Origin: UBA4427 sp046351135 | GTDB taxonomy: Bacteria > Myxococcota_A > UBA9160 > UBA4427 | Direction: 5' to 3' | Assembly (NCBI GenBank): GCA_046351135.1 | Contig: JAXLZA010000008.1 | Coordinates: 62,001 to 126,000, forward strand | DNA: 64,000 nt | In this document: positions 52,926 through 63,001 of the stretch, piece after piece | Layout of the letters: each line of letters opens with the position of its first letter | Numbering within the stretch: position 1 is the first letter of the stretch | Translations under genes and position numbers: made by a program | The notes under the pieces: generated by a model | What the model was told of the DNA's origin: nothing | What the model saw: only the letters and a program-made list of their open reading frames with translations | Database searches by the model: none

Positions 52926-55662
52926 CGGAGCGGCTCCGACGGCGTCCGCGCAGCGCACCCAGCCAGGCGAGCCCGGCAGCGAGCCCGGCGCGCCAGCCCG
53001 GCTCCGGCAGCACGTACGTCTGGAAGCCCGCGACGTGGTTCCCCGTCAGGAGATCGAGCTGCCCATCGGCGTCGAAGTCGCCGAGGGTCGGGGCCGAGCG
53101 ACTCCCCACGTCCTGCCCATCGAGGGGATTGGCCGTGCCCGTCCGCGCGGCGAAGACCGGGATGCGCGGGGTGCCGGTGTTCTCGAAGTAGGAGAACTGG
53201 CCGAGCTGATCGCCCGAGAACAGGTCGAGGTCACCGTCGCCGTCGACGTCACCGAGGGCCGGGGTCGACCAGCCCGGGACGAGCGCCGCGCCGAGGGGAT
53301 TGCTCGCGCCGGTGCGCGGGAGGAAGGCCGGGGCGACGGCGGTGCCGGTGTTCTCGTAGTAGGCGAAGTCGCCGTCGAGCTCGCCGATCACGAGATCGAG
53401 GTCGCCGTCGGCGTCGAGGTCCCCGAGGCACGGCGCCGAGAGGTAGCCCACGTCGCGGCCCTGGAGCGGGCTCGCGGTCCCCGTGCGCGCCACGTAGACG
53501 GGGCGCGTCGCCGAGCCCGTGTTCTCGTAGTAGGCGAAGCTGCCCGCGAAGCGGCCCGCGACGAGGTCGGGATCCCCGTCGCCGTCGAGGTCGCCGAAGG
53601 CCGGTGCCGCCAGCTCGCCGACGTCGACGGCGTCGACGGGATGGGCGGCCCCGAAGCGCTCGAGATAGGCGGCGTGGGTCGCAGAGCCGGTGTTCTCGTA
53701 GTCGGAGAAGAGGCCCGACCAGGCCCCGGCGACGACGTCGAGATCGCCGTCGGCGTCGAGGTCGACCCACGCCGGCGAGGAGTGGCTGCCGGGGACGGCG
53801 AAGCCGTCGAGGGGGTTGATCGGCAGCGAGAGCTCCATCGCCGCGAGCGAGGCGTCGAGGATCGTGTTCTCGAAGACGTCGAAGACCGGGCTCGTCTCGC
53901 CGCTCACGACGTCCTCGTCCCCGTCGCCGTCGGTGTCGACGAAGGCGGGGGTCGCGTTGCTGCCGACGTCCTCGCCGTCGAGGGGATTCGCGGCCCCGGT
54001 GCGCGGGACGAACACGGGGAGCGTGGCGAGGGAGCGGTTCTCGAAGAGGGCGAAGGTCCCGGTCGAGCTCCCGACGAGCAGGTCGAGATCGCCGTCGCCG
54101 TCGGCGTCGCCGAGATCCGGCGCCGAGCGCTGGCCGACGTCGAATCCGTCGACGGGACTGTCGACGCCGAGGCGCAGGACGAAGGCGGGGGCCGCGGCCG
54201 TGCCCGTGTTCTCGTAGTAGTCGAGGACGCCGTCGAGCTCGCCGGCGACGAGATCGGGGTCGCCGTCGTGGTCGAGGTCGCCGAGGGCCGGCGTCGAGAG
54301 GTTGCCGACGGTCTGGCCGTTCAGCGGATTCGCGGCGCCGGTGCGCAGGGCGAAGGCGGGCGCCGTCGGCGAGCCGGTGTTGCGATAGTCGTTGAAGACG
54401 CCGTCGTTCTCGCCGACGACGAGGTCGAGATCGCCGTCGCCATCGAGGTCGCCGAGGGCGGGGGCCGCGGCGAGCCCGACGTCCTGTCCGGCGAGCGGGT
54501 TGGCCGCGCCCGTGCGCTCGACCCAGACCGGGCTCGACGCACTCCCCGTGTTCGCGAAATAACGCAGCGTGCCGTCGTCGGCACCGACCACGAGCTCCGC
54601 ATCGCCGTCCCCGTCGAGATCGCCGAAGGCCGGGCGCCCGTCGCCGCCGGGCACGAGGCCCGCCAGCGGATTGGCGGCGCCCGTTCGCGCCACCAGCCGA
54701 CCGGAGAGATTCTCGAGGAAGTCGAAGGTCCCGTCCTGGTCCCCGGAGAGCAGGTCGCCGTCCCCGTCCCCGTCGAGGTCCGCGAGGGCCGGCCGCGCGC
54801 GCACCCCGACGCTCGCGACGTCGAGCGGGCTCGCGCCTCCGGTCCACAGGGCGAAGACGGCGGCGGTCGCGGTGCCGGTATTCTCGAAGAAGACGAAGGT
54901 CCCGGCGCCGCTCCCGACGACGAGATCGGGATCGCCGTCGCGATCGAGGTCGCCGAAGACGGCGTCCGAGTGGTCCCCGACGTCGAACCCGTCGAAGGGG
55001 CTCGCGGCGCCCGTGCGGGCGGTGAAGGCGGGGCTCGTCGCCGAGCCGGTGTTCTCGAAGAACGCGAGGGTCCCGGCCAGCCCGCCGGCGACGAGGTCGA
55101 GATCGCCGTCGCCCTCGAGATCGACGAGGGCCACCGTCCGCGGATCGCCCGCCCCGACGCCGACCGCGACCCCGACGAGGGGCACGCCTGCGCCCGGCGC
55201 GAACGCGGGGGTCCTCGCCGTGCCCCCGTTCACGAAGAGCTCGACGTTCGGACCGGCCGCGGTCGCGACGAGGAGGTCGAGGTCGCCGTCGCCGTCGAGA
55301 TCACCGAGGGCCGGGTTGCCGATTCCCCCGTCGATCACGCCGTTCAGCGGATTCGCCACCCCGGTGCGCGCGACGAAGACGGGCGCGAGGGCCGTCCCGT
55401 CGTTCGCGTAGTACTCGAGGTTCGTGCCGCCGGTCCCGACCACGACGTCGAAATCTCCGTCGGCATCGAGATCCCCGAAAGCCGGCGACGCGGCCGTGCC
55501 GACGTCGAAGCCCGCGAAGGGATGGGCCGCCCCGGTGCGCGTCTCGAAGAGCGTCGCCTCCGCCGCCGCCGAATCGGCGCCGAGGCCCAGCAGCGCGAGC
55601 GCGACCGCGGCGTTCGTCGAGCGGGCGCGCGGGACGGATCGGGCGGGCTTCGAGAGGGACAA
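52909..55662 (-). CDS. FG-GAP/VCBS-repeat secreted protein with PEP-CTERM tail
   Basis: A 917-residue protein made of about 15 repeats of roughly 60 residues, each with a calcium-type loop (GDLDGDGDLDLVVG and variants) followed by YYENTGSATAP-like and RTGAANPLDGQDVG-like segments, giving a multi-blade propeller. The C-terminus, VLPEPGWRAGLAAGLAWLGA then RRRSRS, is a PEP-CTERM sorting tail. A Sec signal (STNAAVALALLGLGADSAAA) follows TTG 55662, which has GAGGAG 7 nt upstream; the open frame beyond is spurious. It is probably surface-displayed and calcium-binding, and is the last gene of the cyclase-DUF928 unit. Confidence 0.87.
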   Translation of the reverse strand: MSLSKPARSVPRARSTNAAVALALLGLGADSAAAEATLFETRTGAAHPFAGFDVGTAASPAFGDLDADGDFDVVVGTGGTNLEYYANDGTALAPVFVARTGVANPLNGVIDGGIGNPALGDLDGDGDLDLLVATAAGPNVELFVNGGTARTPAFAPGAGVPLVGVAVGVGAGDPRTVALVDLEGDGDLDLVAGGLAGTLAFFENTGSATSPAFTARTGAASPFDGFDVGDHSDAVFGDLDRDGDPDLVVGSGAGTFVFFENTGTATAAVFALWTGGASPLDVASVGVRARPALADLDGDGDGDLLSGDQDGTFDFLENLSGRLVARTGAANPLAGLVPGGDGRPAFGDLDGDGDAELVVGADDGTLRYFANTGSASSPVWVERTGAANPLAGQDVGLAAAPALGDLDGDGDLDLVVGENDGVFNDYRNTGSPTAPAFALRTGAANPLNGQTVGNLSTPALGDLDHDGDPDLVAGELDGVLDYYENTGTAAAPAFVLRLGVDSPVDGFDVGQRSAPDLGDADGDGDLDLLVGSSTGTFALFENRSLATLPVFVPRTGAANPLDGEDVGSNATPAFVDTDGDGDEDVVSGETSPVFDVFENTILDASLAAMELSLPINPLDGFAVPGSHSSPAWVDLDADGDLDVVAGAWSGLFSDYENTGSATHAAYLERFGAAHPVDAVDVGELAAPAFGDLDGDGDPDLVAGRFAGSFAYYENTGSATRPVYVARTGTASPLQGRDVGYLSAPCLGDLDADGDLDLVIGELDGDFAYYENTGTAVAPAFLPRTGASNPLGAALVPGWSTPALGDVDGDGDLDLFSGDQLGQFSYFENTGTPRIPVFAARTGTANPLDGQDVGSRSAPTLGDFDADGQLDLLTGNHVAGFQTYVLPEPGWRAGLAAGLAWLGALRGRRRSRSVRGSE

Positions 55663-55813
55663 GCGCAGGCTCCTCGGGATCGCGAGCGGAACGCGGCCGC
55701 GTGGCGGGGACCGCGCACGGCCAACCCGGGTCGGACGCCCGGTCGGCGCCGGCATTCTCCCACGCCGGATCGACCCGTGTCGAGGGCCGAGCCGCGCTGC
55801 GCTGGCGCGCCGC

Positions 55814-56803
55814 TCAGGGCAACCGGACGCCGGGCGCCGCCTGGTCGAGGAGCGCCTGGCGATCGGCCGCGAGGCCGCCGTCGCCGGGCGCCTGCTCGAG
55901 GGCGAGGGAGAGCGCGTCGAGGGCGTCGTACCAGAGCCCGCCTTCGGCCGCGACGAGCGAGGCGGCGCGCAGTGCCTCGGGCGTGGCGACGGGCGCATCG
56001 GCGCTCGCCGGCGGCGGGTCGACCCGCTCGATCGCGCCCTCGGCGAGCTCGTCCCGCGAACGGTGCCCGGGGTCGTGGACGAGGGCCGCGAACCAGCGGA
56101 GGACCTTGTTAGGCGGGAGCACGATCCCCTGCTGCTCGAGGGAGAGCGCATGCAGGCCGGCCCCGATCGGCCCGACCAGGCGCAGGCGCAGCAGCGGCTC
56201 GATCGCGGCGTCGTCGACGAGGGTGAGCTCGATCGCGGCTGTGGTCGGCGCCGAGAGGAGCCAGTAGAGCGTCGGCGACGGGCGCGCGGTGCGTCCGACG
56301 TGATCGCGCGGGGCGAGCACGGCGATGCGCGGTCGCGTCGCCTCCGAAGCCCCGCTCGCCCCCGCCCCCGGCGAAGCGCCGCTCGCCGAAGCCCCCTCCG
56401 CTCCGGTCGCGGACGGCGATCGTCCCCGCGTCCCGGCCCCGGCCGAGCGCCACGCGTGGCCCCGGCTCGGCGGGACGTAGAGGATCGGCGCCCGCCGCGC
56501 GCCGCCGGCCGGATCGGCCGGCACCGTCGCGGCCCGGGACGGCCCCGTCGCATCGACGCTCGGCTTCGCACCGCCGCCGCCGGCCGCGGGAGCTCCGCCC
56601 GCCGCGGCGCCTGCCCCGGCCACGGCGTCGTCCTCCCCGACCGCACCGTCCGCCCCGACCGCCTGCTCCGAGCGCGAGGAACGCGATGCCCGCTCCGGCT
56701 CGGTGGCCCGCCCCGGCTGAGGCGAGGCCAGGAGGAAGAACGCGAGCCCCACCGCGATCGGTGCCCCCATCCGGATCCCGACGCGCCCCCAATGGCCGTT
56801 CAT
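55814..56803 (-). CDS. DUF928 family secreted protein
   Basis: A 329-residue exported protein. A Sec signal (PIAVGLAFFLLASPQPGRAT) is followed by a low-complexity Ala/Gly/Ser/Pro linker (about 35-155). The DUF928 core (about 160-325) contains PRIAVLAPRDHVGRTARPSP, TLYWLLSAPTTAAIELTLVD, LHALSLEQQGIVLPPNKVLR and a C-terminal helical region. Its function is unknown; in cyanobacteria DUF928 proteins often neighbour CHASE2 proteins, as here. ATG 56803 overlaps the cyclase stop (ATGA), so the pair is translationally coupled. Confidence 0.82.
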   Translation of the reverse strand: MNGHWGRVGIRMGAPIAVGLAFFLLASPQPGRATEPERASRSSRSEQAVGADGAVGEDDAVAGAGAAAGGAPAAGGGGAKPSVDATGPSRAATVPADPAGGARRAPILYVPPSRGHAWRSAGAGTRGRSPSATGAEGASASGASPGAGASGASEATRPRIAVLAPRDHVGRTARPSPTLYWLLSAPTTAAIELTLVDDAAIEPLLRLRLVGPIGAGLHALSLEQQGIVLPPNKVLRWFAALVHDPGHRSRDELAEGAIERVDPPPASADAPVATPEALRAASLVAAEGGLWYDALDALSLALEQAPGDGGLAADRQALLDQAAPGVRLP

Positions 56804-58821
56804 GCTCCGCCCTCCCCTGCGCCCCGCCGCGACCCGCTCGGCGCGTCCGCGTCCGATCCCGATCCGGCGCGCTCGGCCAGGATCCGGTGGATTTCGATCG
56901 GCTCGCGCTTGCCCTTCAGCGCATGGACCCCGAGCGCCTCGACCTCGAAGCGATCGCCGAGGCGGCTGCGCGTCCCCTCGCCGACGAGGATGCGCGTCGC
57001 GCGCGCTTCGCCGGCCGCCGACTCCGCGGCGAAGGATTCGAGACGCGCCGCGGTGTTGAGCGTGTCGCCGATCGAGGTGTACTTCATGCGCGCGTCGCTC
57101 CCGATCGCGCCGACCACCGCCGGGCCCGTCTCGATCCCGATCCGCTGGCGCGCGAGCGGCCAGCCCTTCGCCGCGAAGGCGCGGTTGCATGCGTCGAGCG
57201 CGCGCTCCATCGCCAGCGCGCAGGCGACCGCCTGCCTCGCGTCGCGGGCGATCGCCTCCTCGCCCTCGCTCGGGATGGGCACACCGAAGTTCGCCTTGAT
57301 GCCGTCGCCTGCGTAGTCGTCGACGTGGCCGCCGTGGTCCTCGATGACCCGGGTCATGGCGTCCATGTAGGCCCCGATCCAGGCGAGCAGCGCCTCGGGC
57401 TCGAGCTGCTCGGCGGCGGCGGTGAAGCCGACGACGTCCGACATCAGGGCCGTCAGCACCAGCCGCTGCGGCCGCGGCCGCCCGCCCGCCATGATGCGGT
57501 CGCGCTCGCGCCAGAGCGCGTCGGCGACCTTCGCCGAGGCGAAGCGCCGGAAGAGCGAGGCGAGCTGGCGCTGCGCCCGCGCCTCGGCGCGCACCCGCAC
57601 GACGAGGCTCGCCGCGCCCGCCGCGGCCCAGGCGAGCGCCGGCTCGACGCTCGGCACGACCAGACCGCGATGGAAGGCCAGCGCACCGAGGCCGACGGGC
57701 AGGATCAGGCCGAAGACGAGCCCCGGGACGACGCGCGCGAGCGGCCCGATGCCCATCGACCACGCGATCGCGCCCACCCCGAAGCCGCCGACGAGCCCCG
57801 CCTCGGCGATCGACGAAAGGCTCCGCCGCGGGGCATCGCCGAGGACCCCGGCGCGGATCAGCTGGTCGGCGAGCTGGGCATGGAGGCGCAGCCCCTTCAC
57901 GATCCCGTCCGGCGCGAGCGGCGAATCGAAGTCGTCCTTCACGCTCGGCGCGTCGGTCCCGACCACGACGACGCGCCCCTCGATCCGCTCGCGCGGCACG
58001 CGTCCCTCGAGCAGCGCATCGAGGGACAGCGTCTCGAAGCGCGCCGGGTCCCGCCGGAAGTCGAGGGGGATCTGGAAGCCGCCCGCGTCGAGCCCCACGT
58101 AGAGACCGTCGTTCGCCTCGAGCGGTGCGAGGGGCGTCGGGCCGATCCGCACGTGCTCGGGCTGCCGCGGATCGGGCCCGATCCCGATCCCGTTGGCCGA
58201 GAGGTGGAGGCTTGCCAGGCGCAGACCGAGGGAGACGTGGGCCGTCCCGTCATCCGCCCAGGAGTAGAGCCATCCCCGTCGCACGACGCGCCCGGGATCG
58301 ACCAGCATGTTGTTGAAGCCGACCTGCTCGGCCGGCGCGAAGGCCGGCGCCGGCAGGCCCGGTGCTTCGAGGGAGGGAAGCAGCTCCGTCATCACGATCT
58401 GCGGATGCGCCGCCACTGCCTGCGCCAGCGCCTCGAAGCCCGCGACGGCCTCGGCGCTCGCGCTCGCCGGGGCCGATCGGTAGAGGTCGACGCCGATCGC
58501 GCTCGCACCGAGCTCCGCGAGGCGCTCGAGCAGCGCGGCGAGGCGGAGGTCGGGAAGCGGATGACCGTGGCGCGCGAAGTCCGCCTCGCCGAAGGCGACC
58601 ACGACGACGGGCGAATCCCCGCCCGCCGCCTCGCCCTGTGCCGTGCCCCTCGTCTCGGCCCTCGCCTCGGCCCGGACGAAACGATCGAGGAGCGCGAGCT
58701 CCGCGGCCTCGAGTCCCCCGAGTCGACCGACGAGCCCGACGAGGACCAGGGCCACCGCGCCGGCCGCGAGCCCCGCGCCGCCCGCGCGCAGCCCCTGCCC
58801 GCCGGCCCCACCGAGCGCCAT
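56800..58821 (-). CDS. CHASE2-domain adenylate/guanylate cyclase
   Basis: A 673-residue membrane sensor. One N-terminal helix (GLAAGAVALVLVGLVGRLGG), an extracytoplasmic CHASE2 domain (about 40-340: SPVVVVAFGEADFARHGHPL, FDSPLAPDGIVKGLRLHAQL), three closely spaced helices (about 355-430), and a class III cyclase domain (about 460-650). The metal-binding Asp is in LMSDVVGFTAAAEQ, the second in DDYAGDGIKANFG; MKYTSIGDTLNTAARLES holds the transition-state Asn and Arg. All essentials are present; product (cAMP or cGMP) is uncertain. GGGGGAGG before ATG 58821 supports the start. First gene of a minus-strand unit. Confidence 0.9.
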   Translation of the reverse strand: MALGGAGGQGLRAGGAGLAAGAVALVLVGLVGRLGGLEAAELALLDRFVRAEARAETRGTAQGEAAGGDSPVVVVAFGEADFARHGHPLPDLRLAALLERLAELGASAIGVDLYRSAPASASAEAVAGFEALAQAVAAHPQIVMTELLPSLEAPGLPAPAFAPAEQVGFNNMLVDPGRVVRRGWLYSWADDGTAHVSLGLRLASLHLSANGIGIGPDPRQPEHVRIGPTPLAPLEANDGLYVGLDAGGFQIPLDFRRDPARFETLSLDALLEGRVPRERIEGRVVVVGTDAPSVKDDFDSPLAPDGIVKGLRLHAQLADQLIRAGVLGDAPRRSLSSIAEAGLVGGFGVGAIAWSMGIGPLARVVPGLVFGLILPVGLGALAFHRGLVVPSVEPALAWAAAGAASLVVRVRAEARAQRQLASLFRRFASAKVADALWRERDRIMAGGRPRPQRLVLTALMSDVVGFTAAAEQLEPEALLAWIGAYMDAMTRVIEDHGGHVDDYAGDGIKANFGVPIPSEGEEAIARDARQAVACALAMERALDACNRAFAAKGWPLARQRIGIETGPAVVGAIGSDARMKYTSIGDTLNTAARLESFAAESAAGEARATRILVGEGTRSRLGDRFEVEALGVHALKGKREPIEIHRILAERAGSGSDADAPSGSRRGAGEGGA

Positions 58822-59012
58822 GATCGACCTCCCCCCGCTCGGAGCGCCCGCCCCGCGAGCGCCGTCCCACGATAGCCATCGCGCGAGGGGGCTCCTCCGG
58901 ATCAATCCGAGGCCCGGGCTGGCTCGATTCGGTAAGCTCGGCCGACTTTTGCCCCCGAGCCCGCGCCCGGCCCGAGCCCGCCCGCGAGCCGGCCTCCGAA
59001 CGAGGATCCAGG

Positions 59013-60029
59013 ATGACCGCCGAAGACACCCTCCAGCAGGCGCGCGAGCGCATCGGAGCGTGCGCGGATCCCGGTGCCCTGAAGGAGCTCGAGCGCGAGC
59101 TGCTCGGCAAGAAGGGCGCGGTCGCGGCGATGCTCGCCGAGATCCCGAAGCTCCCGCCCGAGGAGCGCAAGGCCCACGGCCAGCGCGCGAACGACCTCAA
59201 GCAGGCACTGCAGGCGCTCTTCGACGAGCGCGGCGCCGTGCTCGCGAGCTCGAAGCTCGACGCTTTGCTTCGCGCGGACGACTTCGATCCGACGCTGCCC
59301 CCGCCCCGGGCGCTGCGCGGCGGGCTGCATCCGATCACGCAGGTGACCCGCGAGCTCGAGGACCTCTTCACGTCGATGGGCTACGAGGTCCTCGACGGCC
59401 CCGAGGTCGAGCTCGACCACTACAACTTCGAGGCGCTCAACATCTCGAAGGACCATCCCGCCCGCGACTCGCAGGACACCTTCTACTGCGACGACGCCGG
59501 CCGCCTCGTGCTGCGAACCCACACGTCGCCCGTCCAGGTCCGTGCGATGGAGAAGCGCACGCCGCCCTTCCGCGTGATCGCACCGGGCCGCGTCTTCCGC
59601 CAGGAGACGACCGACGCCTCCCACGACCACACCTTCTACCAGATGGAAGGCCTCGTCGTCGGCAAGGACATCTCCGTCGCCCATCTGATCGGGGCCATGA
59701 AGACGCTCCTGCGCGGGATGTTCGGCCGCGATCTCGAGGTCCGCCTGCGCCCTGGCCACTTCCCCTTCGTCGAGCCCGGCTTCGAGCTCGACGCGCGCTG
59801 TCCGTTCTGCGAATCGGGCTGCAGCGTCTGCAAGCGGACGACCTGGATCGAGCTGTTGCCGTGCGGGCTCGTGCATCCCAACGTGCTGCGCGCCGGCGGC
59901 ATCGATCCCGAGGTCTGGAGCGGCTTCGCCTTCGGCCTCGGTCTCTCGCGCCTCGTGATGCTGCGCCACGGCATCGACGACGTGCGGCATCTGCTGTCCG
60001 GTGACTTGCGCTTCCTGGAGCAGTTCTGA
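59013..60029 (+). CDS. pheS: Phenylalanine-tRNA ligase alpha subunit
   Basis: A 338-residue catalytic subunit of PheRS (alpha2beta2). An N-terminal coiled coil (LKELERELLGKKGAVAAMLA) is followed by class II motifs: GLHPITQVTRELEDLFTSMG, the motif-2 VIAPGRVFRQETTDASHDH, and the Phe-binding EPGFELDARCPFCESGCSVC and FAFGLGLSRLVMLRHGI (motif 3). Length and motifs are normal. Its stop and the pheT start overlap (TGATG), so the two subunits are translationally coupled. TAAGCT at 58933-58938 could be the -10. Confidence 0.96.
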   Translation: MTAEDTLQQARERIGACADPGALKELERELLGKKGAVAAMLAEIPKLPPEERKAHGQRANDLKQALQALFDERGAVLASSKLDALLRADDFDPTLPPPRALRGGLHPITQVTRELEDLFTSMGYEVLDGPEVELDHYNFEALNISKDHPARDSQDTFYCDDAGRLVLRTHTSPVQVRAMEKRTPPFRVIAPGRVFRQETTDASHDHTFYQMEGLVVGKDISVAHLIGAMKTLLRGMFGRDLEVRLRPGHFPFVEPGFELDARCPFCESGCSVCKRTTWIELLPCGLVHPNVLRAGGIDPEVWSGFAFGLGLSRLVMLRHGIDDVRHLLSGDLRFLEQF

Positions 60030-62561
60030 TGAAGGCCTCGCTGCGCTGGCTCTCGCGCCACATCGATCTCTCGGGGCTCTCGCCCGAGACGATCGCGAAC
60101 GACCTGACCCTCTCGACCGCCGAGGTCGAGGGCGTCGAGCGCTTCGCGCCCGCGACGAGCGACGTCGTCGTCGGCCACGTCGTCTCCCGCGAGCGCCATC
60201 CGGACGCCGAGAAGCTCTCGCTCTGCCGCGTCGACGTCGGATCGGGCGAGGCGCTCCAGATCGTCTGCGGGGCGCCCAACGTCGCCACCGGCCAGAAGGT
60301 CGCGGTCGCGAAGATCGGGACGAAGCTCCCGGGCGATCTCACGATCAAGCGCTCGAAGATCCGCGGCGTCGAGTCCTTCGGGATGATCTGCTCGGCCCGC
60401 GAGCTCGGCGTCGGCGACGACCACGACGGGATCTGGGTGCTGCCCGAGAGCGCGGCCCTCGGCTCCCCGGTCGCGAACGCCCTCGATCTCGAGGACTGGA
60501 TCATCGAGATCGACAACAAGTCGCTGACCCACCGACCCGATCTCTGGGGCCACCGCGGCCTCGCCCGCGAGCTCGCCGCCATCTACGAGCGCACGCTCCG
60601 CCCCCTCGACCTCGCGCCCCCCGCGACCGGCGCGGGCGCGCCCTGGCCCGTCGCGATCGAGTCGCCCGCCTGCGCGCGTTATGTCGCCCTCGTGATCGAC
60701 GGCGTGCGCGCCGGTCGCTCGCCCGAGTGGCTGCGCCATCTGCTGCTCGCCGTCGGCCAGCGGCCGATCGACCTCTTCGTCGATCTCTCGAACTTCGTCA
60801 TGCTCGACCTGGGACAACCCAACCACGTCTTCGACCGCCGCCGCCTCGATGCGCTCGGCGCCGGCCGCGGCATCGTCGTGCGCACCGCCCGCGCGGGCTC
60901 GAGCGGCGGCGCCGCCGGCTCGGGCGCTGGCTCGACGAGCGGCGCGGGCGCGCGCTCCGCCGAGACGATCCGAACCCTCGACGGTGTCGAACGCAAGACG
61001 ACGCCCGCCGACCTCCTGATCTGCGCCGGCGACGCCCCCGTCGCCCTCGCCGGCATCATGGGCGGTGACGACTCGAAGGTCGCCCCCGACAGCGACGCCC
61101 TCCTGCTCGAGGTCGCGACCTTCGCCGCGACGACGATCCGAAGGACCTCGAGCCGGCTCGGCCTGCGCACCGACTCCTCCGCCCGCTTCGAGAAGGCCCT
61201 CGACCCGCATCTGCCGCTGGCCGCCGCGGGCCACTTCGCGCGGCTGCTGCAGCAGATCGCTCCCGCCGCCCGCTTCCCGGCGAGGGTCACCGACGTCGGC
61301 GCCTGGCAGGATCCGACGACGACGATCGGGCTGCGCGTCGAGCGCGTCCGCAGCGCGCTCGGCAAGCCGCTCCCGGCGGCCGAGATCCGCGGGATCCTCG
61401 AGCGCCTCGAGTTCGGCGTCGAGGCGGGGAGCACGTCGGGCAGCGCGGCCGGATCGTCCGGCGGTGGGGAGACCTTCCGCGTTCGCGTGCCCTCGTTCCG
61501 CGCGACGAAGGACATCACGATGGAGCAGGATCTCATCGAGGAGATCGGGCGCATCCATCGCTACGGCAACATCGCCGAGGCCCCGCTGACCTTCACGATC
61601 GCGCCGCCGCCGCGGGACGAGCGGAGGCGGCTGGTGCGCCATCTGCAGGATCGGCTCGCCGGGGGCGGGCGCTTCCGCGAGAACCTCTCGTATTCGTTCA
61701 TCGCCGACGCGCTGCTCGAGAAGCTCGGCGCGAGCGACGAGCCCCACGTCCGCGTCATCAACCCCGTCCATCAGGGCGAGTCCCGCATCCGGCGCAGCGT
61801 CGCCCCGAGCCTGCTCCCTGCCCTGGAAGCGAATCGCCGCCATCACACCGACGTGCGCCTGTTCGAGATCGGCAAGGCCTACGAGCCCGAGGCGAGCGAC
61901 TCGCGCGGCGAGCCCCGCGAGCGCCACTACCTCGCCCTCGCCTGGGCCGGCAGCCGGCCGAACCCGAAGACGGCGCGCTGGGACGAGAGCCGGCTGCAGA
62001 AGCTGCAGGCCGTCGTCGAGGACCTCGTCGCCTCGTTCGGCCTGGCACGAGGGACGTGGACGAAGGACGCCGCGCTGGGCCCATCCCGGCAAGTCGCTCT
62101 TCCTCGCGCTCCCCGGCGCACCGCACGCCGCCGCCGTCGTCGCCGAGCTCGAGCCGGGCCTCGCCCCGAAGCTCGGGCTCGCGGGCGACCTCGACAGCGA
62201 GGTCGCCGTCGCCGAGCTCTGCCTCGACGCGCTGCTCGCCGCCGAGCGCCGCGGCAGCGCCTATCGCCCGCTGCCCCGCTATCCCGGCATCAAGGTCGAC
62301 GTCGCCGTCGCCGTCCCCGAGTCGACCCGCGCGGGCGACCTCGTCGCCCTCGTCGAGAGCGCGGGCAAGGGCCAGGTCGCCGACGTCGAGCTCTTCGACC
62401 TCTACCGCGGCAAGTCGATCGGCGAGGGCAAGAAGTCCCTCGCCTTCCACGTGCTGCTGCAGTCGGACGCGCGCACGCTGACGGACCAGGACGAGCAGAA
62501 GTTCCTGCAGCGCTTCGAACGGCTGGTCAGCGAGGCGGGCGGGGAGCTGCGCAAGGCTTGA
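60029..62561 (+). CDS. pheT: Phenylalanine-tRNA ligase beta subunit, frameshifted near the 3' end
   Basis: The beta subunit provides tRNA binding, editing and anticodon recognition. Domains run in order: tRNA-binding OB fold (about 40-150, RHPDAEKLSLCRVDV, RGVESFGMICSARELG), B3/B4 editing domain with a Gly/Ser-rich insert (about 291-312), and core domains. At 62070-62082 (in CTGGGCCC) the frame shifts by +1; sensible coding resumes as HPGKSLFLALPG and runs through the C-terminal FDX-ACB domain (YPGIKVDVAVAVPE, LYRGKSIGEGKKSLAFHVLL) to the TGA at 62559-62561. The full protein would be about 843 residues. As the gene is essential, a base-call error is most likely. Confidence 0.9.
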
Positions 62562-62590
62562 CTTCCTCGCTCCTGCGCCCGTCGTCGTGC

Positions 62591-62750
62591 CTCACAAGGC
62601 GCGACCGACGCGGCACTCGGGGCGCGAATGGCTCGCCCTTGGCACGGCCTTCGTCGCTTCTCGCATGAAATCGCATCGGCGACCGACTGGATGGGGCGGA
62701 CTGCGGGCTGCGCTTGACTTCGCGCCCCGAGCACCGCGCCGGTCGCTCGC
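62591..62750 (+). repeat. Palindromic repeat unit, copy 1
   Basis: A unit of about 160 bp, beginning CTCACAAGGCGCGACCGACG, with imperfect terminal inverted repeats of 27 bp (62601-62627 and 62720-62746, 4 mismatches). It has no coding capacity. The second copy, in opposite orientation at 63002-63161, matches it at roughly 90 percent by eye. Confidence 0.75.
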
Positions 62751-63001
62751 GTCGAGGCAGGTCGGGAGCAAGAACGGGGCGGTCGTGCTGGGAAGCTCCC
62801 CGCCGTCTCGCTTCGGAATGAACGGGGCGCCGTGACGCGTCCGGTTGTGCGAGTCGGCGGCGCGGAGCGGTTCCATCCTCGAATCGGGAGCAGCCCCCCG
62901 CCCAACCTCCACCGCACGGCCGGGCAGAGCCCCCACCGAGAGGAAGCGACGGAAGCGCGCGGCGCCGAATCGATCTCGATGCAGCGCCGTCCTACCCCGC
63001 A

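Noticed and set aside
52882..56112. A 1076-residue open frame on the plus strand
   Set aside because: It is antisense to the FG-GAP repeat gene; its Val/Glu/Arg repeats mirror the repeat DNA and match no family.
62636..62656. TGGCAC-like sequence as a sigma-54 promoter
   Set aside because: The -12 GC element is missing at the required spacing and the site lies in the repeat unit away from any gene start.
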